Assembly: GCF_042094015.1 (NCBI RefSeq)
Contig: NZ_JBELDZ010000031.1
Span: forward strand, 1-28,343
From: Aurantibacter sp042094015
GTDB lineage: Bacteria; Bacteroidota; Bacteroidia; Flavobacteriales; Flavobacteriaceae
Direction: 5' to 3'
DNA: 28,343 bases
In this document: piece by piece, positions 7,627-16,414 of the stretch
Numbering within the stretch: position 1 is the first letter of the stretch
Layout of the letters: every line of letters starts with the position of its first letter
Position numbers and translations under genes: made by a program
Notes under the pieces: generated by a model
What the model was told of the DNA's origin: nothing
Database searches by the model: none
What the model saw: the letters and a program-made list of their open reading frames with translations, nothing else

Positions 7627-9618
7627 CTACTCTACCTCAACAATATTTAATCCATCATACTTAACTAAAAAGACTGCTTCATTTTGGAATCCACCAAGAA
7701 GCGATTTAGTATAACTAAATTTATTTTCAACATATTTAGTTAATGGAACTTGACGCACTGAATGATATAAGGTTTCTGAAGTAGAAATTCGTAAAACTAC
7801 GTCCATAGTTAAATCAAAACCTCTAGTTGCAAAACTACTTGGTGTTTCGTTATACTTAGCTTGATAAGCATCAATAAAACTTCTATTTTCATCTTCATTA
7901 TTCATTTTAGCAATAGTAGGAAACGTAAAATTTAACTGAGACAAATGATCGTTGGAGACTTCATCGCCTTCAAAGGCATTATTATAATCTGTTGTTGTTA
8001 AGAACACAGACATATCAGTTAAGTTGTTTTTAGAATTTAAAATACTCGTAGCATTAGATACAAATCCTTCTTTTTGAGTTTCTAAGAATATAATATTCTT
8101 ACCAGGTTTTAATGCATTAACAATATCTAAATCATAGACAAAATAATCATCTTTTTTTGTTTTCTTATCTAGTCTTGAAGCAACAATAGATGCATTTGGA
8201 AATGCTTGTTTTAAAATATCTTTAGATGCTATATTTTTAGAATCGTGAATAATTACAAAATGAGATGTAGAATCTTTTTTAAAATAATTAATTATTTTTT
8301 GTTGAAGTAAAGCATCACTTGGTTTTGATTGGAATACATTGTTTCCTAAATCTACTTTTTTTGTTAATGGATTAATTACAGGTATATCACTTGTCAATAA
8401 TTTCTTAGCAACCATATTAAAGTTAGAAGGCATAAATGGTCCAATAACCACATCGGTTTCATTAGAGATTATTCCATCTGTAAACTCTAAACATGTACTC
8501 AGTTTGTTTTGCGTATCAATAACTTGAACATCTAAATTAAATCCTAACGTTTTTAAAGAATCTAAAGCCATTTCTGCACCAGAATAAAACTCTAAAGATA
8601 AATTTAATAATCTATCATTTTCAATTCGATTATTGGTGTCTCTTATAGAATCTAATTCTATAGTGTTCAATTTAAAAGGTAACATGTAAGCTATCTTTTT
8701 TAAACTTTTATCTTTTACTAATGGTAATAAACTAGTTGGTTTTCCAGAAATAAGTAAAGAATCATTTACTGAAAGATTAGAACTAACCTCTGAGTTTAGT
8801 GCAGATTTATCAAAAGGAATTTTTAATAACATGCCTTCTTTTAGTCCTAAAGTTTTAAGTTCTGGATTTAACAGTTCTAATTCCTCCTGAGATAAGCCTA
8901 ACTTTATTTTCAATCTATAAAAACCTTCTTGAGCTAAAACAGTATAATAACTATATTTATCGTCTACAGCTTTTATTTCTGTAACTTCTTTTACAGGAAT
9001 ATTGATAGTGTCTCCAACTTTTAGCCCATCTGTTAATTGTGGATTTAGCGTCTCTAATTCTTCAACTGTAATTCCGTAAGTATAAGCAATACGCCATTTA
9101 CCTTCTTTAGCTTTAACAATGTATTTCCCAGCTGGAAGTTCTGAATTCGATTCCACACTTGAATCTATTTCAACAACTTCTTTTTTAAATACTGGTATCT
9201 TAATTTCATCTCCTTTACGTAAGTTATTAGCATAAAGCTCCGGATTGTGTTTCTTTATATCTTCTTGAGTTACTTTATATAATTTAGACAAACTATATAA
9301 AGTTTCTTTACGTTTTACTTTATGTATTTTAAAATCTTTTAACGATTCTACTATTTGTACAGCAGTAGTATCTACTTTTGTATCTGTAACTCCTGTTTTA
9401 GCGTTATTAGGAATAATTAGAATAGCATCTAATTTTAATTCTTTTTTCGAATCAGGATTTAAATCATAAATCTGAGTTTTTGTTACATTATATTTAGTAG
9501 CAATAGACGAAACAGTTTCGTTAGCTTCTACCTTATGAGTTATAAAGTTTTGTGCTTTAACAGTTATGCAAGATGCTAAAGTAAAAAAGCAAACTAAAAT
9601 CAAAAGTCGTTTCATCAT
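7627..9618 (-). CDS. LysM repeat protein with periplasmic-binding-like domain
   Basis: The 663-aa product begins with an export signal. It contains LASC at residues 14-17, a possible lipobox, and KAQ at 21-23, a possible signal peptidase I site, so it is either a lipoprotein or a soluble periplasmic protein. Four LysM-like modules of about 45 residues follow, at roughly 27-70, 95-143, 164-208 and 222-269, each ending in an IPx strand. The third and fourth are more divergent. From about residue 305 there is a domain resembling type 1 periplasmic binding proteins (KKIAYMLPFKLN onward; DVVIGPFMPSN near 390; PVINPLTKK). It probably binds peptidoglycan and an unknown small ligand. It lies 55 bp behind guaA on the same strand and may be co-transcribed. 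Confidence 0.85.
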   Translation of the reverse strand: MMKRLLILVCFFTLASCITVKAQNFITHKVEANETVSSIATKYNVTKTQIYDLNPDSKKELKLDAILIIPNNAKTGVTDTKVDTTAVQIVESLKDFKIHKVKRKETLYSLSKLYKVTQEDIKKHNPELYANNLRKGDEIKIPVFKKEVVEIDSSVESNSELPAGKYIVKAKEGKWRIAYTYGITVEELETLNPQLTDGLKVGDTINIPVKEVTEIKAVDDKYSYYTVLAQEGFYRLKIKLGLSQEELELLNPELKTLGLKEGMLLKIPFDKSALNSEVSSNLSVNDSLLISGKPTSLLPLVKDKSLKKIAYMLPFKLNTIELDSIRDTNNRIENDRLLNLSLEFYSGAEMALDSLKTLGFNLDVQVIDTQNKLSTCLEFTDGIISNETDVVIGPFMPSNFNMVAKKLLTSDIPVINPLTKKVDLGNNVFQSKPSDALLQQKIINYFKKDSTSHFVIIHDSKNIASKDILKQAFPNASIVASRLDKKTKKDDYFVYDLDIVNALKPGKNIIFLETQKEGFVSNATSILNSKNNLTDMSVFLTTTDYNNAFEGDEVSNDHLSQLNFTFPTIAKMNNEDENRSFIDAYQAKYNETPSSFATRGFDLTMDVVLRISTSETLYHSVRQVPLTKYVENKFSYTKSLLGGFQNEAVFLVKYDGLNIVEVE

Positions 9619-9673
9619 AATATATATACTAATTAATTGTTAAATCAAATAAATTATAAAACCTAATTTGATC

Positions 9674-11206
9674 TTATTCCCATTCTATAGTTGCTGGCGG
9701 TTTTGAGCTAATATCGTAAACAACTCTATTTACACCTTTCACTTTATTTATAATATCGTTAGACGTTTTTTGTAAAAACTCGTAAGGTAAATTTACCCAA
9801 TCTGCAGTCATACCATCAGTACTTTCTACAGCTCTAAGCGCTACACATTTTTCGTAAGTACGTTCATCTCCCATAACACCAACACTATTAACTGGTAATA
9901 ATATTGCGCCTGCTTGCCATACTTTATCGTATAAGCCTGCATCTCTTAATCCATTTATAAAAACCGCATCTACTTCTTGTAATATACGTACTTTTTCAGG
10001 AGTAATATCTCCTAAAATACGAATTGCTAATCCTGGTCCAGGAAAAGGATGACGACCTAAAAGATCTTTATCCATTCCCATAGAAGCACCAACTCGTCTT
10101 ACCTCATCTTTAAATAAAAGACGTAATGGCTCTACTATTTTAAGTTTCATAAAGTCTGGTAATCCACCAACATTATGATGACTTTTAATAACTGCACTTG
10201 GTCCTCCAGTTGCAGAAACACTTTCTATAACATCTGGATAAATAGTTCCTTGCGCCAACCATTTTACGCCATCTAATTGGTTTGCTTCATCATCAAACAC
10301 TTCAATAAAAACACGACCAATAGCTTTACGTTTTTCTTCTGGATCACTCTTTTCTGCTAAGGCATCCAAAAAGCGTGCCGAAGCATCTACGCCTTTTACG
10401 TTTAAGCCCATACCTTTGTATTGCTCTAACACATCGGTAAATTCATTTTTACGTAATAAACCGTTATTTACAAAGATGCAATACAGATTTTCACCAATAG
10501 CTTTGTGTAAAAGCATCGCTGCTACAGAAGAATCTACGCCACCTGAAAGTCCTAGAACAACTTTATCATTGCCTATTTTTTCTTGTAATCCTGCAACTGT
10601 TTCTCCAACAAAAGCATTTGGTGTCCAATCTGGATTTAATTTAGCTATTTTGACTAAGAAATTTTCTAATAATTGCTTTCCATCTGTTGAATGATATACT
10701 TCTGGATGAAATTGAATTGCGTAAGTTACTTCATCTTCAATTTTGTATGCTGCGTTTTTTACATCATGTGTACTAGCTAAAAGTTTTCCTTTTGTTGGTA
10801 ATGTTTTAATAGTATCACTGTGACTCATCCAAACTTGACTACCTGTATTTATGTTGTCTAAAAACAAATCATCTTCTACAAAACTTAAATTTGCTCGACC
10901 ATATTCTCTGGTATTAGATTCCGCTACTTCTCCACCAGAAAAGTGAGCTAAATACTGTGCACCATAGCATACGGCTAACAATGGTTTTTCCCCTCGAATA
11001 CCTTTTAGTTCTGGATGAAAAGCTTCAGCAGATCTTACAGACATTGGACTTCCCGAAAGAATTACTGCCTTGTAGTCGTTTAATTGTTTTGGAATTTTGT
11101 TAAATGGATGTATTTCAGAATAGATATTAAGCTCTCTAACTCTACGCGCAATTAGTTGTGTGTATTGCGATCCGAAATCTAATATAAGTACCTTGTCGTG
11201 TTGCAT
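9674..11206 (-). CDS. guaA: GMP synthase (glutamine-hydrolysing)
   Basis: GuaA aminates XMP to GMP with glutamine and ATP. I start it at the ATG at 11206 (510 aa), not at the in-frame TTG six bases earlier, because the protein then begins MQHDKVLILDFGSQYTQL, as usual for the family. The TTG also overlaps the candidate promoter. The class I amidotransferase domain has Cys80 in AVCYGAQ and His167/Glu169 in FHPEV. The ATP pyrophosphatase domain has the PP-loop SGGVDSS at 221-227. The C-terminal dimerisation domain ends in the typical SSKPPATIEWE. All catalytic residues are intact. Confidence 0.98.
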   Translation of the reverse strand: MQHDKVLILDFGSQYTQLIARRVRELNIYSEIHPFNKIPKQLNDYKAVILSGSPMSVRSAEAFHPELKGIRGEKPLLAVCYGAQYLAHFSGGEVAESNTREYGRANLSFVEDDLFLDNINTGSQVWMSHSDTIKTLPTKGKLLASTHDVKNAAYKIEDEVTYAIQFHPEVYHSTDGKQLLENFLVKIAKLNPDWTPNAFVGETVAGLQEKIGNDKVVLGLSGGVDSSVAAMLLHKAIGENLYCIFVNNGLLRKNEFTDVLEQYKGMGLNVKGVDASARFLDALAEKSDPEEKRKAIGRVFIEVFDDEANQLDGVKWLAQGTIYPDVIESVSATGGPSAVIKSHHNVGGLPDFMKLKIVEPLRLLFKDEVRRVGASMGMDKDLLGRHPFPGPGLAIRILGDITPEKVRILQEVDAVFINGLRDAGLYDKVWQAGAILLPVNSVGVMGDERTYEKCVALRAVESTDGMTADWVNLPYEFLQKTSNDIINKVKGVNRVVYDISSKPPATIEWE

Positions 11207-11209
11207 ATG

Positions 11210-11242
11210 CAAAAATAGAAAAAGCGTTTAAATTGATAGCAA
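11210..11242 (-). promoter_or_regulatory. Candidate promoter of guaA, nearly leaderless
   Basis: On the minus strand TTG (11242-11240) is separated by 22 nt from TATTTTTG (11217-11210), a full TAnnTTTG match. The -7 element ends 3 nt before the ATG at 11206, so transcription would begin at or beside the start codon. The spacing is slightly long. Confidence 0.4.
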
Positions 11243-11261
11243 TTTTAATACTTGTTTTTAA

Positions 11262-12860
11262 CTAAATTGTTAACACAGTAAAATTAAGATCTAATGGATT
11301 TAAATTTTCTATAAGCGAAGGAATTAAAGTCTCTCCGTATTCCAAATAAAATTCCGAAAAATTAGCTTGTCTTTCTTGTAAACTTTGATTTGGAAACAAC
11401 TGATTTTGCAAGTCTATGATTCGCTCAACTTCAGATTTTAATTTGCGTTTTTGTGCTTTTAACAAACGTTTTTCTAGACGTTCTAAACCTTTTGTTTGTT
11501 TCTGTTCTTGTGCTGCAACTGCTCCAACAAAAGACACATCGGTTTGTTTTGCTATTTTATATAAATCTTTAAATTGTTTTTCTAAATGATTTTTCTGCGT
11601 TGTAAAGTCAATATTTATTTTAGAAATAGTCTTCACTTTTTCTTCGACTAAATCGTTTTGCTTCAAAAACAATTGTTCTGGCGAAATTTCTAATTTCTCA
11701 ATTTTATTAGCCTGAATTTGACTTTGTAATAAAACAGAATTACGCAATAATAGGATTGGAAATGGTGTATTAAAAGCTTCGAAATTTTGTTTTAATTGAA
11801 ACCAATAAGCTAATTCTCCGCCGCCGCCAATATAGCATAGGTTTGGCAAAATCTGCTCTTGATATAATGGTCTTAAAATTACATTAGGTGAAAAACTCTC
11901 TGGGCTTTCTTCAATTTCTTTTAAAATTTCAGGTTTAGAAAAAGTAATGTTTGTATTTAACACTTTATACTCATTATCTTCTAAAACAATACGTTCTCTT
12001 AAGTTTTCAGTATTATAAAACAGGTTGATTTCTCTTGGGTTTACCTGAATTTTATAATCAGAATTTATTTCACTTAAAGCTCTAGATGTTTCTGTAACAT
12101 TTACAAAAGAGGTTTGTTCTTCTAATTCTTGCTTTATGCTTGGAATAAATAATTGCTTTAATGTTTTTGTATTAGCATCTAAAACAACCAAACCATAATC
12201 TTTAAATAAAAAATCAGCTATAAATCTGGTTGCGTCAGCCAAGTTAGAATGTTCTAAATAAGCATTTTTAAATAATTTCTCTAATGTTTTAGCATTATCA
12301 TTTAATCCTAATTGATTTTTAAACAAGTCAAAAACCTGGTTTAAACCTTTTGTATCTAATTCTCCAACAGCTCCTTTTGCGTTTCTATTCCATTGGATTT
12401 TTTTTCCTTTAAAATTGAAGTAGTTTATTTCATCGAAATCATGATCTTCGGAAGCCATCCAATAGACTGGAACAAAATTATATCCTGGATAAGCTATCTT
12501 TAGTTCTTTAGTTAAGTTAATTGCTGATACTATTTTATATAAAAAATATAATGGTCCAGTAAATAAATTTAACTGATGTCCAGTAGTTATAGTAAATGTA
12601 TTAGGTTTTGATAAACTTTCTATATGTTTTCGTGTTAGGTCTGATATCTCTATATTCTTGTATTGGCTTTGTAAATTATCAACTAACACATCTCTATTAG
12701 CTTTAGAAAAATGTTGCTTTATCTCAATTTGATTTTTAAAATCATCAATAGCGGTTCCATTAGAATAAAATGGTTTCAAACCTTCTGATTTTGCTAAGTA
12801 ATCTTTAATTAAAGACGAGAAAAATCGGATATCAGAATAAGCTAATGTGTGTGTTTTCAT
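11262..12860 (-). CDS. bshC: Bacillithiol biosynthesis cysteine-adding enzyme BshC
   Basis: BshC joins cysteine to glucosaminyl-malate, the last step of bacillithiol synthesis. The sequence begins MKTHTLAYSDIRFFSSLIKDYL and contains TITTGHQLNLFTGPLYFLYK near residue 90 and YWMASEDHDFDEI, both typical of BshC. The C-terminal part is a long coiled coil (about residues 380-490) that includes KGLERLEKRLLKAQKRKLK, followed by NQSLQERQANFSEFY. I choose the ATG at 12860 (532 aa); an in-frame TTG at 12872 would add four residues without support. bshA and bshB are not in this window. It lies upstream of guaA on the same strand, with a 55-bp gap. Confidence 0.95.
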   Translation of the reverse strand: MKTHTLAYSDIRFFSSLIKDYLAKSEGLKPFYSNGTAIDDFKNQIEIKQHFSKANRDVLVDNLQSQYKNIEISDLTRKHIESLSKPNTFTITTGHQLNLFTGPLYFLYKIVSAINLTKELKIAYPGYNFVPVYWMASEDHDFDEINYFNFKGKKIQWNRNAKGAVGELDTKGLNQVFDLFKNQLGLNDNAKTLEKLFKNAYLEHSNLADATRFIADFLFKDYGLVVLDANTKTLKQLFIPSIKQELEEQTSFVNVTETSRALSEINSDYKIQVNPREINLFYNTENLRERIVLEDNEYKVLNTNITFSKPEILKEIEESPESFSPNVILRPLYQEQILPNLCYIGGGGELAYWFQLKQNFEAFNTPFPILLLRNSVLLQSQIQANKIEKLEISPEQLFLKQNDLVEEKVKTISKINIDFTTQKNHLEKQFKDLYKIAKQTDVSFVGAVAAQEQKQTKGLERLEKRLLKAQKRKLKSEVERIIDLQNQLFPNQSLQERQANFSEFYLEYGETLIPSLIENLNPLDLNFTVLTI

Positions 12861-12978
12861 ATAAAGCAACAAAATATAGTGTAAATATAGTAATCTTTAA
12901 AGGTTGCTAAGTCTTAAATTTAACATAAAACTTTCAACTAACGTTTCATAATTTACTAACTTTATAAAAATTGACATT

Positions 12979-14232
12979 ATGAAAACTTCAATCCCATCTA
13001 AATGTATCTATTTCATTTTTAGCTTATTACTAATACTAAGCATAAATGTATCTGCTCAAAATACAAACTTTTTCTCAGGGAAAATTTTAGACAAATCTAA
13101 TTCTAACCCTTTACATTTAGCTACTTTAAATGTTGTAGATTCAAACATTAGTACAGTTACCAATAAAGAAGGTGAATTTAACTTAAAACTACCTAAAACC
13201 AAATCCTATAAATTACTGCAAATTTCCTTTTTAGGTTACCAACCTTTAGAAATTGAATTAAGCTCATTAAAAACATCTAACAATACTATATATTTAAAAC
13301 AAGCTGCGACACAATTAGATGTAGTTGAACTATCAAGAACTAAAAACGCTAAAGATTTAGTTTTACAAATGCTAAAGCTTAAAAATGAAAATTATATAGA
13401 TAAGTCTACTGTAATGACAAGTTTCTACAGAGAAACTATTAAAAAAAACAATAAAAATGCATCTTTATCTGAAGCTGTTTTAAAAATTCAAAAAACACCT
13501 TACACCACTTCTAAACAAGATTTAATTACTATTGTAAAAGCTAGAAAAAAAACCAATTACAGCAAGTTAGACACACTAGCATTAAAACTTCGAGGTGGTC
13601 CATACAGTGCTTTACATACAGATTTAATAAAATATCCAGATTTTATTTTTACAGATAATAGTTATGATAATTACAATTTCACTTTTGACAAATCTACAAC
13701 TATAAATGGCAAAGCCATATACGTGATTAATTTTAAACAAAAAGAAAACATAGCAGATGTTTTATATTACGGTAAGTTATATATAGACGCCACAACAAAC
13801 GCATTAACCAAAGCAGATTATAGTTTAAATTTAGACAACCCAGATAAAGCAAGTGAGTTATTTATTAGTAAAAAACCATCTAAAGCAAAAGTATTACCTA
13901 CAAGAGCTAATTACCTCGTAAACTTTTCTTCAAGCAACGGAAAATGGCATTATGCTTACAGCAACATAAGCTTAAATTTTAAAGTAAAATGGAAAAGCCA
14001 ATGGTTTGGTAAAAAATATAGTTTACAAAGTGAAATGGCTATAACAGATTGGGAATTTAACAACACCTTTAAAATAGCAAACAAAGAAAAACTTAAATCA
14101 TCAAGTATTTTTGAAGAAAAAGCTAACGGTTTTTTAGATGATAAATTTTGGGGTACTTATAATATTATAGAACCAGAAAAATCGATTGAGAATGCTATTA
14201 AAAAAATCAACAAACAATTAAAGAAGTCTTAA
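12979..14232 (+). CDS. Exported protein with carboxypeptidase-regulatory-like domain
   Basis: The 417-aa product has a signal peptide (about residues 1-26, ending VSAQ). A CarboxypepD_reg-like beta-sandwich follows at about 30-108: FSGKILDKSNSNPLHLATLN opens it, and ISFLGYQPLEIEL and TIYLKQ close it. The remaining 300 residues have no TonB plug or barrel. They contain MTSFYRETIKKNN near 150, a phrase seen in a group of Bacteroidota envelope proteins of unknown function. It is probably periplasmic or attached to the outer membrane. It is divergent from bshC, with about 118 bp between them; a weak -7-like TAACTTTA lies at 12957-12964. No terminator is seen before the helicase promoter. I do not know its role. 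Confidence 0.75.
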   Translation: MKTSIPSKCIYFIFSLLLILSINVSAQNTNFFSGKILDKSNSNPLHLATLNVVDSNISTVTNKEGEFNLKLPKTKSYKLLQISFLGYQPLEIELSSLKTSNNTIYLKQAATQLDVVELSRTKNAKDLVLQMLKLKNENYIDKSTVMTSFYRETIKKNNKNASLSEAVLKIQKTPYTTSKQDLITIVKARKKTNYSKLDTLALKLRGGPYSALHTDLIKYPDFIFTDNSYDNYNFTFDKSTTINGKAIYVINFKQKENIADVLYYGKLYIDATTNALTKADYSLNLDNPDKASELFISKKPSKAKVLPTRANYLVNFSSSNGKWHYAYSNISLNFKVKWKSQWFGKKYSLQSEMAITDWEFNNTFKIANKEKLKSSSIFEEKANGFLDDKFWGTYNIIEPEKSIENAIKKINKQLKKS

Positions 14233-14258
14233 TCTTATAAAGCAAAAATAGCAACAAC

Positions 14259-14288
14259 TTGTGTATCTCAAATAAATAAGTACCTTTG
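14259..14288 (+). promoter_or_regulatory. Promoter of DEAD-box helicase gene
   Basis: TTG (14259-14261) and TACCTTTG (14281-14288) are separated by 19 nt, which is the full Bacteroidota sigma consensus with ideal spacing. It is the best promoter in the window. It predicts a start near 14294 and a leader of about 120 nt. Confidence 0.7.
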
Positions 14289-14413
14289 CACTTTGAAAAA
14301 TAGCACCTCAGAGTGAGGTTTGTGTTACTAGAAGTTTTAAGGTTAAGTATTTTCGATGCGCTTCTTTATGTAACACCACATAACAGCAATGCAATTGAAT
14401 ACTTACTACAAGA
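14289..14413 (+). promoter_or_regulatory. Long structured 5' leader of DEAD-box helicase mRNA
   Basis: The leader contains three inverted repeats. CCTCA/TGAGG forms a small hairpin at about 14307-14319. TAAGTATT (14344-14351) pairs with AATACTTA (14398-14405), enclosing a perfect hairpin TTATGT-AACACC-ACATAA (14366-14383). A five-codon open frame (ATG CGC TTC TTT ATG TAA, 14356-14373) lies inside. This resembles the long leaders of cold-induced RNA helicase genes, but no known motif was recognised. Confidence 0.45.
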
Positions 14414-16276
14414 ATGAGCACATTCCAAGATTTAGGTCTTAACGAAGATCTATTAAAGGCAATTACAGATTTAGGTTTCGAAAAACCAAGTGAAGTACAA
14501 GCCAAAGCAATCCCAATTTTATTAGAAGAAGACACAGATTTAGTTGCCTTAGCGCAAACTGGAACTGGAAAAACCGCAGCATTTGGATTTCCAATGTTAC
14601 AAAAAATCGATGTTACAAATCGTACTACTCAAGGTTTAATTCTATCTCCTACTCGTGAACTTTGTTTACAAATTGCTAACGAGATGAAATTATATGGAAA
14701 ATACTCTAAAGGTTTAAACGTTACTGCAATTTATGGTGGCGCAAGCATTACGGATCAAGCAAGAGCTGTAAAACGTGGCGCACAAATTATTGTAGCTACA
14801 CCTGGTAGAATGAAAGATATGATTAACCGAAAATTGGTTGATATTTCTAAAATTCAATATTCAGTTTTAGACGAAGCTGATGAGATGTTAAATATGGGAT
14901 TTAAAGAAGATATTACAGATATTTTATCTCATACTCCAGACGAAAAAAACACGTGGTTATTCTCTGCAACTATGCCAAGAGAAGTAGCAACTATTGCTAA
15001 GAAATTTATGTTTGAACCAAAAGAAATTACGGTTGGACATAAAAACGAAGGTTCTAAAAACGTAACGCATGAGTATTATTTAGTAAACTCTCGTGATCGT
15101 TATCAAGCTTTAAAGCGTTTAGCAGATGCTAATCCAGATATTTTCTCAGTAATTTTCTGTAGAACAAAAAGAGACACACAAAAAGTAGCCGAAAACTTAA
15201 TTGAAGATGGTTATAGCGCTGGTGCATTACACGGAGATTTAAGTCAAAATCAACGTGATATTGTAATGAAGCAGTTTAGAAATAAACAAATACAAATGCT
15301 AGTAGCAACAGATGTTGCTGCTCGTGGTATTGATGTAGATGATATTACACACGTAATTAATTACCAATTACCAGACGAAATAGAAACTTACACACATAGA
15401 TCTGGTCGTACTGGTAGAGCTGGTAAATCTGGTATCTCTATGGTTATTGTTTCTAAAAGTGAAGTGCGCAAGATTAAAAGTATTGAGCGTATTATTAAAA
15501 AAGAATTTGATAAAAAGGAAATTCCTAATGGAATGCAAATTTGTGAAGTTCAGCTTAAATCTTTAGCAAATAAGATACATAGCAACGAAATTAATACAGA
15601 AATCGACCCTTATTTAGAGGAAATTAATACGTTATTTGAAGAAGATACTAAAGAAGATTTAATTAAAAAATTCTTCTCTGTAGAGTTTACACGTTTCTTT
15701 AATTACTATAAGAAATCTAAAGATTTAAATGCACAAGATAATGGTCGTGATCGTGGAGAACGTGGCGGAAGATCTTCTGGAGGAAATGCGGCACGTTATT
15801 TTATTAATGTAGGAGAAAAAGATGGTTATGACTGGATGAAACTTAAAGATTTCTTAAAAGAATCTTTAGATTTAGGTCGTGACGATGTATTTAAGGTTGA
15901 TTGTAAAGAAACATTCTCTTTCTTTAATACAGAAAAAGAACACCAAGAAAAAGTATTAGCCTTTTTTACAGACTATAAACAAGATGGCCGATTTGTTAAT
16001 GTAGAAATTACAGAAGACAAAGGCGGACGCGGCGGAAGAAACCGTGGCGGCGGCGGAAGACGCAGAAATGACAGATCTAGTGGCGGCGGAGACAGAAGAA
16101 GACGAAACGATGGACCAAGAGGTGAAAGACGTTCTGGTGGTTTTGGAGGCGATAGAGATAGAAGAAGCGGAAGTAGTGATCGTAGAAGTAGTTCTGATAG
16201 ACCTGCAAGACGTAGTTCTGAAAGAAGTTCTTCTTATTCAGATAGGCCAAGACGTTCAAGACGTTCTGAAGATTAA
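14414..16276 (+). CDS. DEAD-box RNA helicase, DbpA/CsdA type with RGG tail
   Basis: The 620-aa product is an ATP-dependent RNA helicase. It carries, in order: Q motif (residues 3-31), AQTGTGKT (47-54), PTREL (79-83), TPGR (129-132), DEAD (153-156), SAT (184-186), a second RecA domain with FCRTKRDT and ALHGDLSQNQR (271-281), and HRSGRTGRAG (328-337). A DbpA-like RNA-binding domain (about 458-533, ARYFINVGEKDGYDW) follows. Residues 536-620 are a low-complexity Arg/Gly/Ser tail rich in RGG, RRR and SSDR. Such proteins remodel rRNA and structured mRNA, often in the cold. The first half fits CsdA/DeaD as well as DbpA, so no symbol is given. It is monocistronic: own promoter, strong terminator. The start ATG has no Shine-Dalgarno sequence. 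Confidence 0.97.
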   Translation: MSTFQDLGLNEDLLKAITDLGFEKPSEVQAKAIPILLEEDTDLVALAQTGTGKTAAFGFPMLQKIDVTNRTTQGLILSPTRELCLQIANEMKLYGKYSKGLNVTAIYGGASITDQARAVKRGAQIIVATPGRMKDMINRKLVDISKIQYSVLDEADEMLNMGFKEDITDILSHTPDEKNTWLFSATMPREVATIAKKFMFEPKEITVGHKNEGSKNVTHEYYLVNSRDRYQALKRLADANPDIFSVIFCRTKRDTQKVAENLIEDGYSAGALHGDLSQNQRDIVMKQFRNKQIQMLVATDVAARGIDVDDITHVINYQLPDEIETYTHRSGRTGRAGKSGISMVIVSKSEVRKIKSIERIIKKEFDKKEIPNGMQICEVQLKSLANKIHSNEINTEIDPYLEEINTLFEEDTKEDLIKKFFSVEFTRFFNYYKKSKDLNAQDNGRDRGERGGRSSGGNAARYFINVGEKDGYDWMKLKDFLKESLDLGRDDVFKVDCKETFSFFNTEKEHQEKVLAFFTDYKQDGRFVNVEITEDKGGRGGRNRGGGGRRRNDRSSGGGDRRRRNDGPRGERRSGGFGGDRDRRSGSSDRRSSSDRPARRSSERSSSYSDRPRRSRRSED

Positions 16277-16304
16277 ATCAACTATTATTTTAAAGAATAT
16301 AGTT

Positions 16305-16335
16305 AAGACCAAACTTTTAGTTTGGTCTTTTTTTG
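16305..16335 (+). terminator. Terminator of DEAD-box helicase gene
   Basis: AAGACCAAAC (16305-16314) pairs perfectly with GTTTGGTCTT (16320-16329) around a 5-nt loop, followed by a T run. Confidence 0.92.
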
Positions 16336-16388
16336 TTAATCTTTCCTCAAAAAACAAAAATATATCGCTCTAATCCTTTTTTGTTTTA

Positions 16389-16396
16389 TATTTTTG
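16389..16396 (+). promoter_or_regulatory. Candidate -7 element of the 273-aa exported protein gene
   Basis: TATTTTTG matches TAnnTTTG, 18 nt before the ATG at 16415. No TTG is present at the -33 spacing. Confidence 0.35.
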
Positions 16397-16414
16397 GTAA
16401 TAGATTTTTATTAA

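Noticed and set aside
9644..9672. ATCAAAT/ATTTGAT inverted repeat after guaA as a terminator
   Set aside because: Seven AT-rich pairs with a 15-nt loop and no T run are too weak, and may be chance.
10416..10694. Plus-strand open frame inside guaA
   Set aside because: Antisense shadow of the conserved PP-loop region of GMP synthase.
11207..11212. TTG start six bases upstream for guaA
   Set aside because: It adds only Met-His before the usual family start and overlaps the -7 element.
12861..12872. TTG start for bshC
   Set aside because: It adds four residues absent from typical BshC beginnings; the ATG at 12860 gives the normal N-terminus.
14308..14535. Minus-strand open frame across the helicase leader and start
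   Set aside because: It is antisense to conserved Q-motif coding sequence and has no recognisable domain or promoter.
16044..16373. Open plus-strand frame overlapping the helicase C-terminus
   Set aside because: It is an out-of-frame reading of the repetitive Arg/Gly/Ser tail (long Glu/Val/Ile runs) and extends through the terminator; no independent start signal.
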